Below, piece after piece: positions 51,659-59,441 of a DNA stretch of 64,000 nucleotides. A model generated the notes under the pieces. That model worked only from the letters and a program-made list of their open reading frames with translations. It made no database searches and was not told the origin of the DNA. How positions within the stretch are numbered: position 1 is the stretch's first letter; each line of letters begins with the position of its first letter. The DNA comes from CAZUDO01 sp964618895 (lineage in GTDB: Bacteria; Desulfobacterota; Binatia; DP-6), in contig CAZUDO010000057.1 in assembly GCA_964618895.1 (NCBI GenBank), forward strand, positions 186,001 to 250,000, given 5' to 3'. The translations under genes were made by a program, and so were the position numbers.

Positions 51659-53257
51659 ATGACATATCAGGTTCTCGCCCGACGGTTACGGCCTCAACGG
51701 TTCGAAGAGGTCGTAGGCCAAGCGCACGTCACGCGCACCCTCCAGGCTGCGATCCGGGCCGGACGGGTGGCGCATGCGTTCCTGCTGACGGGTCCGCGCG
51801 GGGTGGGCAAGACGACCACCGCCCGCCTGCTCGCGAAGGCGCTCGACTGCGATGCCGGCCCCACGCCGGAGCCGTGCGGACAGTGCTCCAACTGCCGCGA
51901 GATCGCCGATGGGAATGCGTTCGACGTGCTCGAGATCGACGGCGCGTCCCATACGCAGGTCGACAAGATGCGCGACCTCATGGAGACGGTGGCGCACCGC
52001 CCCCTCAAGAGTCGCTTCAAGATCTACATCATCGACGAAGTGCACATGCTGTCCCAGCATTCGTTCAACGCCTTGCTGAAAACCCTCGAAGAGCCGCCGC
52101 CCCACGTCAAGTTCATCTTCGCCACCACCGATCCCCACAAGGTGCTGCCGACCGTCGTGTCACGCTGCCAGCGCTACGATCTCCGCCGGATCGGCCTCGG
52201 CGAGCTGCGCGCTCACCTGCGCCGGACGGTCGACGCCGAGGGGATCGCCATCCCGGATGAGGCCCTGGCGCTGGTCGCACGCGAGGCGGACGGGAGCCTG
52301 CGCGATGCCCAGTCGTTGCTCGAGCAGGTGCTCGCGGCCGGTGCGAGTGCGGTCGACGAGGCGACCGTGCGGGAGCTCCTGGGCGCGGCCGATCGACGGC
52401 TCGTGCTGGCCGTGACCGACGCCATTCTCGCTGGCGACCCCGCGGCATGCGTCCGGCATGTGGCAGAGCTGTACGGGCACGGGTACGATGCGCAGCGGTT
52501 CTGCCGGGACATCCTCGGGCACCTGCGTGACCTGGCGATCGTTCGCGCGACCGGCGACCGGACACTGGTGGGTCATCTGCCGGAGGCCGACGCCGCGGCG
52601 GTGGTGGCCCAGGCCGAACGTCGCTCGGCGGACGACCTGCAGCGCTTCTTCCACCTGCTGCTCGAGACCGACGAGGTGCTGGCCACGCCGACGCGGACGA
52701 TCGATCCCGTGCTGGTTCTCGAGATGTCCGTGGTGCGCCTGGCGACGCTTCCGCCGCTACTGCCCGTCGACGACATCCTTCGCCGGCTGGAGGCGCTGGG
52801 CGGTGGACCGCCGGCGGCGGCGACGGGCACGGGGCCGTCCGCCGCACCTCCAGCGCGGTCCGCGGGGCCCTCCGCCAGCGCGGGCCTGGACGGCGTCTGG
52901 CAGAACGTGCTGGCGCGCGTCCGCACGGAGAAACTGTCCCTGTACATGACCCTCGCGAGCGCGAAGATGCTTCCCGGAGCGGCGGGAACGCTCCGTATCG
53001 GGGTCGAGAACGAGGCCATGCGCCGCGAACTGTCACGCAAGGAAACCGTCGACCGCCTGCGGGCCATCGCCTCCGAGGTGGTCGGCCACGAGGTGAGCGT
53101 CGAGGTCGGGCCGGTGCCGGCGGAGATGGCCGGGGACACGCCCCTGGCGCGTGCACGTCGCAAGACGGAGGACACGCTCGCGGATCCGCTCGTGCAGGCG
53201 GCCGTCGACATCTTCGGCGCCGAGGTGCGCGGCGTACGCGACCGGAGCGAATCGTGA
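51659..53257 (+). CDS. dnaX: DNA polymerase III subunit gamma/tau
   Basis: A 532-aa clamp-loader ATPase. Walker A GPRGVGKTTTAR (~45), a zinc module with four Cys (CDAGPTPEPCGQCSNC, ~64-79), the DExH-type IIDEVHMLS, and the arginine-finger region VVSRCQRYDL are intact. The C-terminal ~170 residues after a Pro/Ala linker (GGPPAAATGTGPSAAPPARS) include a tau-like domain (LDGVWQNVLARVRTEKLSLY). A frameshift product gamma is not evident. Starts with MTYQVLARRLRPQRFEE. Confidence 0.96.
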   Translation: MTYQVLARRLRPQRFEEVVGQAHVTRTLQAAIRAGRVAHAFLLTGPRGVGKTTTARLLAKALDCDAGPTPEPCGQCSNCREIADGNAFDVLEIDGASHTQVDKMRDLMETVAHRPLKSRFKIYIIDEVHMLSQHSFNALLKTLEEPPPHVKFIFATTDPHKVLPTVVSRCQRYDLRRIGLGELRAHLRRTVDAEGIAIPDEALALVAREADGSLRDAQSLLEQVLAAGASAVDEATVRELLGAADRRLVLAVTDAILAGDPAACVRHVAELYGHGYDAQRFCRDILGHLRDLAIVRATGDRTLVGHLPEADAAAVVAQAERRSADDLQRFFHLLLETDEVLATPTRTIDPVLVLEMSVVRLATLPPLLPVDDILRRLEALGGGPPAAATGTGPSAAPPARSAGPSASAGLDGVWQNVLARVRTEKLSLYMTLASAKMLPGAAGTLRIGVENEAMRRELSRKETVDRLRAIASEVVGHEVSVEVGPVPAEMAGDTPLARARRKTEDTLADPLVQAAVDIFGAEVRGVRDRSES

Positions 53258-53264
53258 GGGGGCC

Positions 53265-53591
53265 ATGAGCAAGGGGTTCGATCTCGGCGCGATCTTCCGG
53301 CAGGCGCAGGAACTGCAGGAGAAGCTGAGCGGCGTGCAGGAGGAGATCGGAGGACGCACGGTGCAGGCCAGCGCCGGCGGCGGCATGGTGACCGCGGTCG
53401 TGAGCGGCAAACTCGAGCTGGTCGAGCTGCGTATCGACCCCAGCTTGCTCGAATCCCCGGACCTCGAGATGCTGCAGGACCTCATCGTCGCGGCCGTCAA
53501 CGAGGGTATCCGCGCCGCGCAGAAGATGCTGGCGGAGGAGATGGGCAAGTTCACGGGTGGCTTGGGGATCAAGTTGCCCGGCATGTCGTGA
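53265..53591 (+). CDS. ybaB: YbaB/EbfC nucleoid-associated protein
   Basis: A 108-aa DNA-binding protein. The family features are GFDLGAIFRQAQELQEKL and the beta strands EEIGGRTVQASAGGGMVTAVVSG. It lies 8 bp after dnaX and before recR, the standard dnaX-ybaB-recR order. Confidence 0.95.
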   Translation: MSKGFDLGAIFRQAQELQEKLSGVQEEIGGRTVQASAGGGMVTAVVSGKLELVELRIDPSLLESPDLEMLQDLIVAAVNEGIRAAQKMLAEEMGKFTGGLGIKLPGMS

Positions 53592-53601
53592 GGGCGGACT
53601 C

Positions 53602-54198
53602 GTGGCGCACCCGCCGGCCATGACCCGCCTGATCCAGCAGTTCACCCGTCTGCCCGGCGTCGGCGAGCGCACGGCGGCCAGACTCGCGTTCTACGTCGTG
53701 CGTGCCGACCGGGAGTACGCCCGGGCGCTGGCGGACGCGCTGCTGGCGGTGAAGGACGAGATCGGCACGTGCTCGGTGTGCTTCGCCCTCACGGAGGCCG
53801 ACCCGTGTCCGATCTGCACCGACCCGGCGCGCGGCGCCGACGCCATCTGCGTGGTCGAGGAGCCCGGAGATATGTTGGCGGTCGAGCGGGCACGGGAGTT
53901 TCGCGGGCGCTATCATGTCCTCCACGGCGCCCTGGCCCCCCTCGACGGCATTGGGCCGGACGAGCTCAAGATCCAGCCCCTACTCATCCGCCTGCGGGAC
54001 GGCGCCGTGCGCGAGGTCATCGTGGCGACCAACCCGACGGCAGAAGGGGAGGCCACCGCCCTCTACCTGGCTCGTCTGATCAAGCCGCTCGGCATCCGCG
54101 TGACGCGCATCGCCAACGGCATCCCCATGGGTGGCGATCTCGAGTACACGGACATGGTGACCGTCAGCCGTGCCCTCGAAGGTCGGCGCGAGATGTAG
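53602..54198 (+). CDS. recR: recombination mediator RecR
   Basis: A 198-aa protein of the RecFOR pathway that helps load RecA on gapped DNA. Helix-hairpin-helix (RLPGVGERTAARLAF), C4 zinc finger (CSVC ... CPIC), Toprim domain (ICVVEEPGDMLAVERA) and the Walker-B-like ATNPTAEGEATALYL are present. The GTG at 53602 (VAHPPAMTRLI) gives the usual family length; the open frame extends further upstream into ybaB. Confidence 0.95.
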   Translation: MAHPPAMTRLIQQFTRLPGVGERTAARLAFYVVRADREYARALADALLAVKDEIGTCSVCFALTEADPCPICTDPARGADAICVVEEPGDMLAVERAREFRGRYHVLHGALAPLDGIGPDELKIQPLLIRLRDGAVREVIVATNPTAEGEATALYLARLIKPLGIRVTRIANGIPMGGDLEYTDMVTVSRALEGRREM

Positions 54199-54206
54199 CC
54201 GGTCAT

Positions 54207-54235
54207 TTGCAGCCCAGAAAGCCTTTGGCTATATA
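54207..54235 (+). promoter_or_regulatory. sigma-70-type promoter of tRNA-Asn
   Basis: TTGCAG (54207-54212) and TATATA (54230-54235) separated by exactly 17 bp, ten bases upstream of the mature tRNA 5' end. This indicates transcription independent of recR. Confidence 0.7.
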
Positions 54236-54244
54236 CGCGTGTAT

Positions 54245-54568
54245 TCCCCGGTAGCTCAGTCGGTAGAGCGATCGGCTGTGGCCAACGCAGCCTCACCGGG
54301 AAACTGGTGAGTGAACAGCGGGTGAACTCAGGGAAGCCTACGTGCCTCGAGCATACGGTAATCCTGAGCCAAGCCCTCCGAGACGAAGGGCGGAGGGAAG
54401 GTGCAGAGACTAGGGAGTGACGGAAGAATAATCTCCCCACGAGCGCCCGCCACCTACAGGCCGTACGCAGGTGAGTACGGTCCACGGTGATGAGATAGTC
54501 CACCCCCGTCGGAAACGGCGGGACCAGGTGTAACCGATTTGTCGCTGGTTCGAGTCCGGCCCGGGGAG
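54245..54568 (+). tRNA. tRNA-Asn(GUU), interrupted in the anticodon by a group I intron
   Basis: 5' exon 54245-54279 and 3' exon 54531-54568 join to a complete 73-nt tRNA. Acceptor TCCCCGG/CCGGGGA, discriminator G, D stem GCTC/GAGC, anticodon stem ATCGG/CCGAT, seven-base loop CTGTTAA with anticodon GUU, five-base variable region, T stem GCTGG/CCGGC and T loop TTCGAGT. It closely matches bacterial tRNA-Asn in the anticodon loop and T arm. The intron lies between anticodon positions 35 and 36. CC but not the final A of CCA is encoded. Unspliced RNA could not decode Asn. Confidence 0.93.
54280..54530 (+). ncRNA. group I intron (IC3-like), 251 nt, no ORF
   Basis: Self-splicing-type intron. P1: 5'-exon GGCUGU (54274-54279) pairs with guide GCAGCC (54287-54292), placing U54279 opposite G54287, the conserved U.G splice-site wobble. 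P2: CTCACCGG/CTGGTGAG with GAAA loop (54292-54311). P7: AGACTA (54407-54412) with TAGTC (54496-54500). P9: CCCGTCG/CGGCGGG with GAAA loop (54505-54522). The last base is G, as required. The core phrases GAGCCAAGC and GGTGCAGAGACTAG resemble the Azoarcus tRNA-Ile intron. No homing endonuclease is encoded. Confidence 0.92.
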
Positions 54569-54580
54569 CCTAACCGAGGC

Positions 54581-54613
54581 GATGGCCGTCGGAGCAAGCC
54601 TCCGGCGGCCATC
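54581..54613 (+). terminator. terminator-like hairpin after tRNA-Asn
   Basis: Stem GATGGCCG/CGGCCATC continued by CGGAG/CTCCG, about 13 bp with a short loop, 13 bp beyond the tRNA end. A weak T-containing stretch (TTTGTCTT) lies ~12 nt further. Probably ends the tRNA transcript. Confidence 0.65.
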
Positions 54614-54667
54614 CCGCAGCGAGATTTGTCTTGACGTTCGGGGCCGCGATAGGGTTCATTCCCGCCC

Positions 54668-57145
54668 ATGCGTAGCCTGTGGACGTCTCTCGCTCTGCTC
54701 GGTTTCGTTGTTTTGGCCACTCCGGCAGTCGCTGCCGACGGTTGTCTGCGGGGCACCGCCGTGGGGCAGGACACGGCCGACATCGCCCTTCTGCGGCAAC
54801 GGCTCGGGTCCGCCTGCCCGTGTGCGGCGTTCACCGGAGCGTCGGTCGCCACCGACCACGCGGCCTACAAGCAGTGCGTGCGGGTGGTCGTCAACGATGC
54901 CGCCGACGGGACGCCGATCGTGGGGCTTTTTGGCCTTCGGCCCCAGTGTCGCGCCCAGATGAACCGTATCCATTCGCGATCGGACTGCGGCTTCCTGCCC
55001 GCCGACGACAAGAACCCGTGCTGCCGGCACTCGCTCACCACGGGGCGCAACCGCGGGGCAGTGCGTCGCAGCGCCAGTTGCACGGATTCGCCCGGGCGGT
55101 ACCTGCAGAACGACTGCGTCGGGCAGCACTTCACGGCTGATGCCTGCAGCGACGATGCCACCAACACCTGCACGCCCGGGTGTGGCGACGGGGTCGTCCA
55201 AGCCGGGGAGCAGTGCGACGGTGGTGCCGATGCCGCCTGTCCCGGGCTGTGCGGGACCGACTGCGCCTGCCCGCAGGTGATGCAGTCTACGGTCACCATC
55301 CCGAGTAGCGCGACGCCCCCCAACACCCCCGGGACGGCTGGTGTAGTGGTGAGCGAACCGAAGCTCATCACGCAGTTCGGGGCGTCGTTCAGCCTGAACA
55401 ACGCCACCTACACCCGCTTCGCGATGAACCGACCCGTGCAGACGCCGGAGGCCATCGTCATCCTGGTTCCCGGCTTCGAGGGCGGTGCGGACGATTTCAA
55501 GATCCTGGCCGAGAACCTGATTCCCCGCGCCTTGGCGGATCACGGGCTCGTGCTCGAGGTCTGGGGCTACGATCGGCGCACGCACCAGCTGGAGGATCGC
55601 GCGGGTCTCGATGTCGCCGAAAGCCTGCTGGTCCATCCCGGTGCGCCACAGATCGGGCTCGACTGGCTGTTCGGGGGCGAGCTCGGGCTGACCCTGCATC
55701 CGGCGCTGGTCGCCGGCCCCAATCGGCGGGCGGTGTTCTACGGAGCGAATGCGAACGAGATTCCCTTCCTCGCCAACTGGACCAATCTCGTCTTCTCGCG
55801 CGACATCGATGCCGTGGTCGCTGCCGCCGACGCTGCCGTGTTGAACCACAACGTATTCCTCGGCGGGCATTCCGCCGGTACGGGCTTCGCCGCGCGCTAT
55901 GCAGCCACGGACTTCGATTTGACTGGTCTGGGGCCGGCGCAGCCGGGGTATGCCAAGCTCCGGGGTCTCGTCCTGCTCGAGGGCGGTGGGGGATCGACCG
56001 GTGGGACGCCGCCGAGCAGCGACACACTCGACCGCATCGAGGCCAAGTTCGACGGCGGGCTCCATGGCGCGGTCAAGGCGAATGCGCCGCGTTGTGTCGA
56101 CGGGACCACGCCGTGCACGATTGCGACCGAGACGACGGACTGCGCCTCGTTCGCCACCACCAAGTGCACCCTGCCGACGACGGAGTTCGCGCTCGCGCTG
56201 TTCGGGCTCTTGAACCCGCGCATCCTCGCGGCTGTCGAGCCGGCGGCGATGCAGGGGGCGCTCGACCCCGACGGGGGGCAGATCATCCTGCAGGTGGATC
56301 AGGGCGCGCCCATGAACGATGCGGTCAATATGGTCGCCGATCTGAACATCCTCGGCATCCTGCCGGAAGCGACGGTTGAAGGAGGCATCGGAAGCTTCGT
56401 GGACGACGACGGGGCGATCGCCGGGGCGGCGAGCTTTGTAGCCACGTCGATCGGATCCGTCGGTCCCGTGGTCGGCGGCCTCACGACGTGGCTCGATCTC
56501 GCGGACGGCCCCTTGCCGGCTGATCTGCCCGACAATGGCCCGGCGCCGACGGTGCTGCCGGCCCCCGTCTGGGGCCAGGAGCAGGAGGTCACCCGCTTCG
56601 ATCGCCTGCTCACCACCTTCTACGCCGGCGGCAGCAACTTCACCGACTGGTACTACCCCAATGCCGGCCCGAGCACGACCACCGGCGGCGGGGTGTGTAT
56701 CGCCGGATTCTGCACCGCGGGAAACGTCGGCGCGAGCTGCACCAGCGACGCGCAGTGCAGCCAGGCCATCAACCTCGATTCCTCCGCGCTGTCGATCGGT
56801 CGGGGGCGGCGGGACATCGAGAACCTCACGCAGGCCGCCAACCTCGACATCCCGGTGATCGGATTCGGTGGAACCAACGGGCTGGCGCGCGTTCCGGGAT
56901 CGTTCGTGGCGTTTGCCACCAGCATGGCACCCTGTGCCAGCCCGAGCTGCACGGGCGGCACGCCGCGCGTGGTCGATGCCACCCTGCCCAATCCCGCGTT
57001 CCCGACCCTCGGCGACGTGGCGGGCGGCTTCGAGGTGCACATCAGCGAAGGCTACGCGCACGTCGACGTGCTCACGGCCGAAGACGGGCCGGGCAACGAG
57101 GTGATCGGCCCACTGGCGGCGTTCCTGGCGCGCAACGTGCAGTAG
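54668..57145 (+). CDS. large secreted alpha/beta-hydrolase-like protein
   Basis: An 825-aa exported protein (signal peptide ending LATPAVAAD). Residues ~25-195 form a Cys-rich N-terminal region ending in CTPGCGDGVVQAGEQCDGG, a motif common in myxobacterial secreted proteins. From ~240 an alpha/beta-hydrolase core follows: IVILVPGFEGGADDF (oxyanion strand), FLGGHSAGTGFAARY with the GxSxG nucleophile near residue 400, and a late His in SEGYAHVDVL as possible catalytic His. A long insertion separates Ser and His. Substrate unknown; lipid or polyester hydrolysis is plausible. Confidence 0.75.
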   Translation: MRSLWTSLALLGFVVLATPAVAADGCLRGTAVGQDTADIALLRQRLGSACPCAAFTGASVATDHAAYKQCVRVVVNDAADGTPIVGLFGLRPQCRAQMNRIHSRSDCGFLPADDKNPCCRHSLTTGRNRGAVRRSASCTDSPGRYLQNDCVGQHFTADACSDDATNTCTPGCGDGVVQAGEQCDGGADAACPGLCGTDCACPQVMQSTVTIPSSATPPNTPGTAGVVVSEPKLITQFGASFSLNNATYTRFAMNRPVQTPEAIVILVPGFEGGADDFKILAENLIPRALADHGLVLEVWGYDRRTHQLEDRAGLDVAESLLVHPGAPQIGLDWLFGGELGLTLHPALVAGPNRRAVFYGANANEIPFLANWTNLVFSRDIDAVVAAADAAVLNHNVFLGGHSAGTGFAARYAATDFDLTGLGPAQPGYAKLRGLVLLEGGGGSTGGTPPSSDTLDRIEAKFDGGLHGAVKANAPRCVDGTTPCTIATETTDCASFATTKCTLPTTEFALALFGLLNPRILAAVEPAAMQGALDPDGGQIILQVDQGAPMNDAVNMVADLNILGILPEATVEGGIGSFVDDDGAIAGAASFVATSIGSVGPVVGGLTTWLDLADGPLPADLPDNGPAPTVLPAPVWGQEQEVTRFDRLLTTFYAGGSNFTDWYYPNAGPSTTTGGGVCIAGFCTAGNVGASCTSDAQCSQAINLDSSALSIGRGRRDIENLTQAANLDIPVIGFGGTNGLARVPGSFVAFATSMAPCASPSCTGGTPRVVDATLPNPAFPTLGDVAGGFEVHISEGYAHVDVLTAEDGPGNEVIGPLAAFLARNVQ

Positions 57146-57151
57146 CGACGG

Positions 57152-57964
57152 CTACCAGCGCTCGGGCTCGAACATCCGGTCCTGCCGCGCCGCCCGGCGC
57201 TGCAGGATCTGGCGCTGCTCGGGGTGCGTGAAGACGTAGAAATCGTTGCGCTCGATGGCGCGCACCACCCGCCGTGCGACCTCCTCGACGGGGATCGTCG
57301 ACCCGCCGAGTGCATCCCCGGGGGGCAGGGCAGTGTCGCTGGGATTGCGCAGAGCGGCGGGACGCAGGCGGGCCGAGTTCTCGGTGAGCCCGGTCTGTAC
57401 GATCATCGGACACAGCACGCTCACGCCGATCCCGCGATCGGCGAGCTCGCGTTGCAGGGCCTCGCTCAGCCCGACGATGGCGAACTTGGCGGTCGAGTAT
57501 ACGCCCAGCCAGCGCATGCCGACCAGGCCGGCCATCGAGGCCGTGTTGACGATGTGTCCGCCGGCTCCCTGCGCGAGCAGGCGGGGGACGAAGGTCTCGA
57601 CGCCGTGGATCGCGCCCCACACGTTCACCCGCAGCGTGTACTGCCAATCGGCGTGGGTGGCGTGGGCGAGGTCGCCCGGGACCACGACGCCGGCGTTGTT
57701 GCAGACGATGTGGACCGCGCCGAAGCGGCGCTCGGCCGCCGTGGCGAGCGCCTGCACGTCGGACAGCTCGCCCACGTCGGTGCGGACCGTGAGGACCTCG
57801 GCACCGCTCGGGGCGAGGGCGGTGGCGGCGCGCGCGAGCGCGCTGTCGTCCAGGTCGGCGAGTACGAGCCGTGCCCCGCGCGCCGCGAACGCCTGCGCCA
57901 TCGCCATGCCAATGCCGCCGGCCCCGCCGGTGATGACTGCGACCCGTCCGCGAAAGGGATCCAT
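57152..57964 (-). CDS. short-chain dehydrogenase/reductase
   Basis: A 270-aa classical SDR. Cofactor motif GGAGGIG at the N-terminus, NNAG near 90, and the catalytic set Ser (NTASMAGL), Tyr and Lys (YSTAKFA). Asp after beta-2 (LADLDD) suggests NAD(H) preference. Start at 57964 gives MDPFRGRVAVITGG. It is directly downstream of the DUF1329 gene (8 bp), likely in one operon. Substrate unknown. Confidence 0.92.
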   Translation of the reverse strand: MDPFRGRVAVITGGAGGIGMAMAQAFAARGARLVLADLDDSALARAATALAPSGAEVLTVRTDVGELSDVQALATAAERRFGAVHIVCNNAGVVVPGDLAHATHADWQYTLRVNVWGAIHGVETFVPRLLAQGAGGHIVNTASMAGLVGMRWLGVYSTAKFAIVGLSEALQRELADRGIGVSVLCPMIVQTGLTENSARLRPAALRNPSDTALPPGDALGGSTIPVEEVARRVVRAIERNDFYVFTHPEQRQILQRRAARQDRMFEPERW

Positions 57965-57972
57965 CTGCCACC

Positions 57973-59292
57973 TCAGTCCGTCGTGCGCGAGATGGACTTG
58001 AGCGTGAAGTCGGCCGGGTCGAACGCCTGTTCGATGAACTGATCCTGCGGGCGCCCGCCGATGGCGGCGCGGTTGGTCTTGTCGTTGACGCCGACCACCA
58101 GGGTGGGCAGGACCGCGGAGAAACTCCGGTCTGCCGTCTGCCCGAAGGTGTAGCCGCAGAGCGCGTTGTAGAAATACTCGCCGGCGCGATTGCTGACCGT
58201 CTTCCAGTAGATGCGGTACATGTCGCGGTCGAAGTACATGACCACCTTGCCGAAGTTGTAGTACTGGTCGGTCGATACGCCTTCGACGATCCATACCGGG
58301 CGAGGCACGAACACGAGCCCGCCCGTGATGAGCCATGGGGCGCCAGCCCCGCCGCCGTTGCTCTCGAAGCGGGCGGAGAGCGGCGGGGTGTCGATCACCC
58401 AGCGCGTGGGCGAGACCACCCGCTGCGGGAGGGCATAGGGCTGGTCGACGATCGGGGCGAGGATGGTGCCCTGACCCACCAGCTTCCAGCGGTAGGTCTC
58501 GACCTTGCCGGCGTAGCAGTTGATGTCGTCGGCGAAGATGTCCATGCCGGCGACCGGCTCGGAGCGCGACGCCGCGCTGATGTGCCGGGCGCGGCGGGTT
58601 TGCGGCACGAACGCCCACATGTCGTCGGGCTTCTCCCAGTCGATGTGCCGGACGGTGAGCGTCGACACGCCTTCCACGTCCGGCGGCTCGAGGGCGAGCG
58701 AGGTGGCGCGCGCGACGACGCGGTCGGGGTTGGGCAGGGGGCCGCCGTGGCGTCCCACGTAGCCCATCGCCTGGATGCGCGTGCGCACCGTCCGGTAGGC
58801 GCCGCTCTCGTTCAGCCCGGTCAGGTTGAAGCTGGCGCCAGTCCCGCCGGCCATCAGGCTCGCGGCGGTGAAGTTCCAGGCGATCTTGCACCCCGCCTCG
58901 GGGTCATCGGGGACGATGGTGGGGAAGGGGTACCCGAAATAGAAGTCCGGCACCTTGCCGGTCGCCTTCTCGCGGAGGCCGCAGGTCGTCGCATCGAGGT
59001 CGTACTTGTCACGGTTGGCTGCGGTGGCGTCCCAGAACGGTCGGCTGTAGTTGTCGTGGAAGCGTGTGGGGTCGGCGGGCACCACCCGGAACCAGTACTC
59101 CCCGCTCTGGACCCGGCGCAGGACCGGTTCCGGCACGAGGTCCTTGCCGCGCTGCCAGGTCGACTTGTCGAGCACCCAGGGCTCGTCCGCCGGCGCGGCC
59201 GGTGCCGCCCCGATCGTCGTCAGGAGAACCGCCACCAGGGCGATCGCCCACCCACGTCCCCACGCCGCGCCCGTCGAACCCGTCCTCCGCAT
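57973..59292 (-). CDS. DUF1329 family secreted protein
   Basis: A 439-aa exported protein (signal peptide ending APAAPADEP). It matches the DUF1329 family, whose LolA/LolB-like beta-fold proteins are found with RND-type lipid exporters in proteobacteria: AYRTVRTRIQ, RHIDWEKPDDMWAFVPQTRRARHIS and ADDINCYAGK are typical stretches. An MmpL-like partner is not in the window. Start at 59292 chosen for the signal peptide. Confidence 0.85.
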   Translation of the reverse strand: MRRTGSTGAAWGRGWAIALVAVLLTTIGAAPAAPADEPWVLDKSTWQRGKDLVPEPVLRRVQSGEYWFRVVPADPTRFHDNYSRPFWDATAANRDKYDLDATTCGLREKATGKVPDFYFGYPFPTIVPDDPEAGCKIAWNFTAASLMAGGTGASFNLTGLNESGAYRTVRTRIQAMGYVGRHGGPLPNPDRVVARATSLALEPPDVEGVSTLTVRHIDWEKPDDMWAFVPQTRRARHISAASRSEPVAGMDIFADDINCYAGKVETYRWKLVGQGTILAPIVDQPYALPQRVVSPTRWVIDTPPLSARFESNGGGAGAPWLITGGLVFVPRPVWIVEGVSTDQYYNFGKVVMYFDRDMYRIYWKTVSNRAGEYFYNALCGYTFGQTADRSFSAVLPTLVVGVNDKTNRAAIGGRPQDQFIEQAFDPADFTLKSISRTTD

Positions 59293-59441
59293 GGCATCGA
59301 GCAATACGCAACGGTGCCGGGGGAGGCAACCGCCGCGGGCCCGCGAAATTGACATTCGCGTGGGGAACTTGCTACGGTGAAGCGCTGCTCATGCGCTGTG
59401 CCGCGGCCCGCGGCGTGGGGGGGTGGTGAAGGAGGTCGGCG

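Noticed and set aside
54280..54530. Archaeal-type (bulge-helix-bulge) tRNA intron or a random insertion in tRNA
   Set aside because: The length, guide pairing with U.G, P7 core and terminal G fit group I; no bulge-helix-bulge is needed and the host is bacterial.
54656..57061. Minus-strand 801-codon frame opposite the secreted hydrolase
   Set aside because: Arg/Gly-rich translation with no motifs; the plus-strand frame has signal peptide, Cys pattern and GxSxG.
54668..57145. Homing endonuclease gene linked to the group I intron
   Set aside because: The neighbouring gene encodes a signal peptide and a hydrolase GxSxG, with no LAGLIDADG, HNH or GIY-YIG motif.
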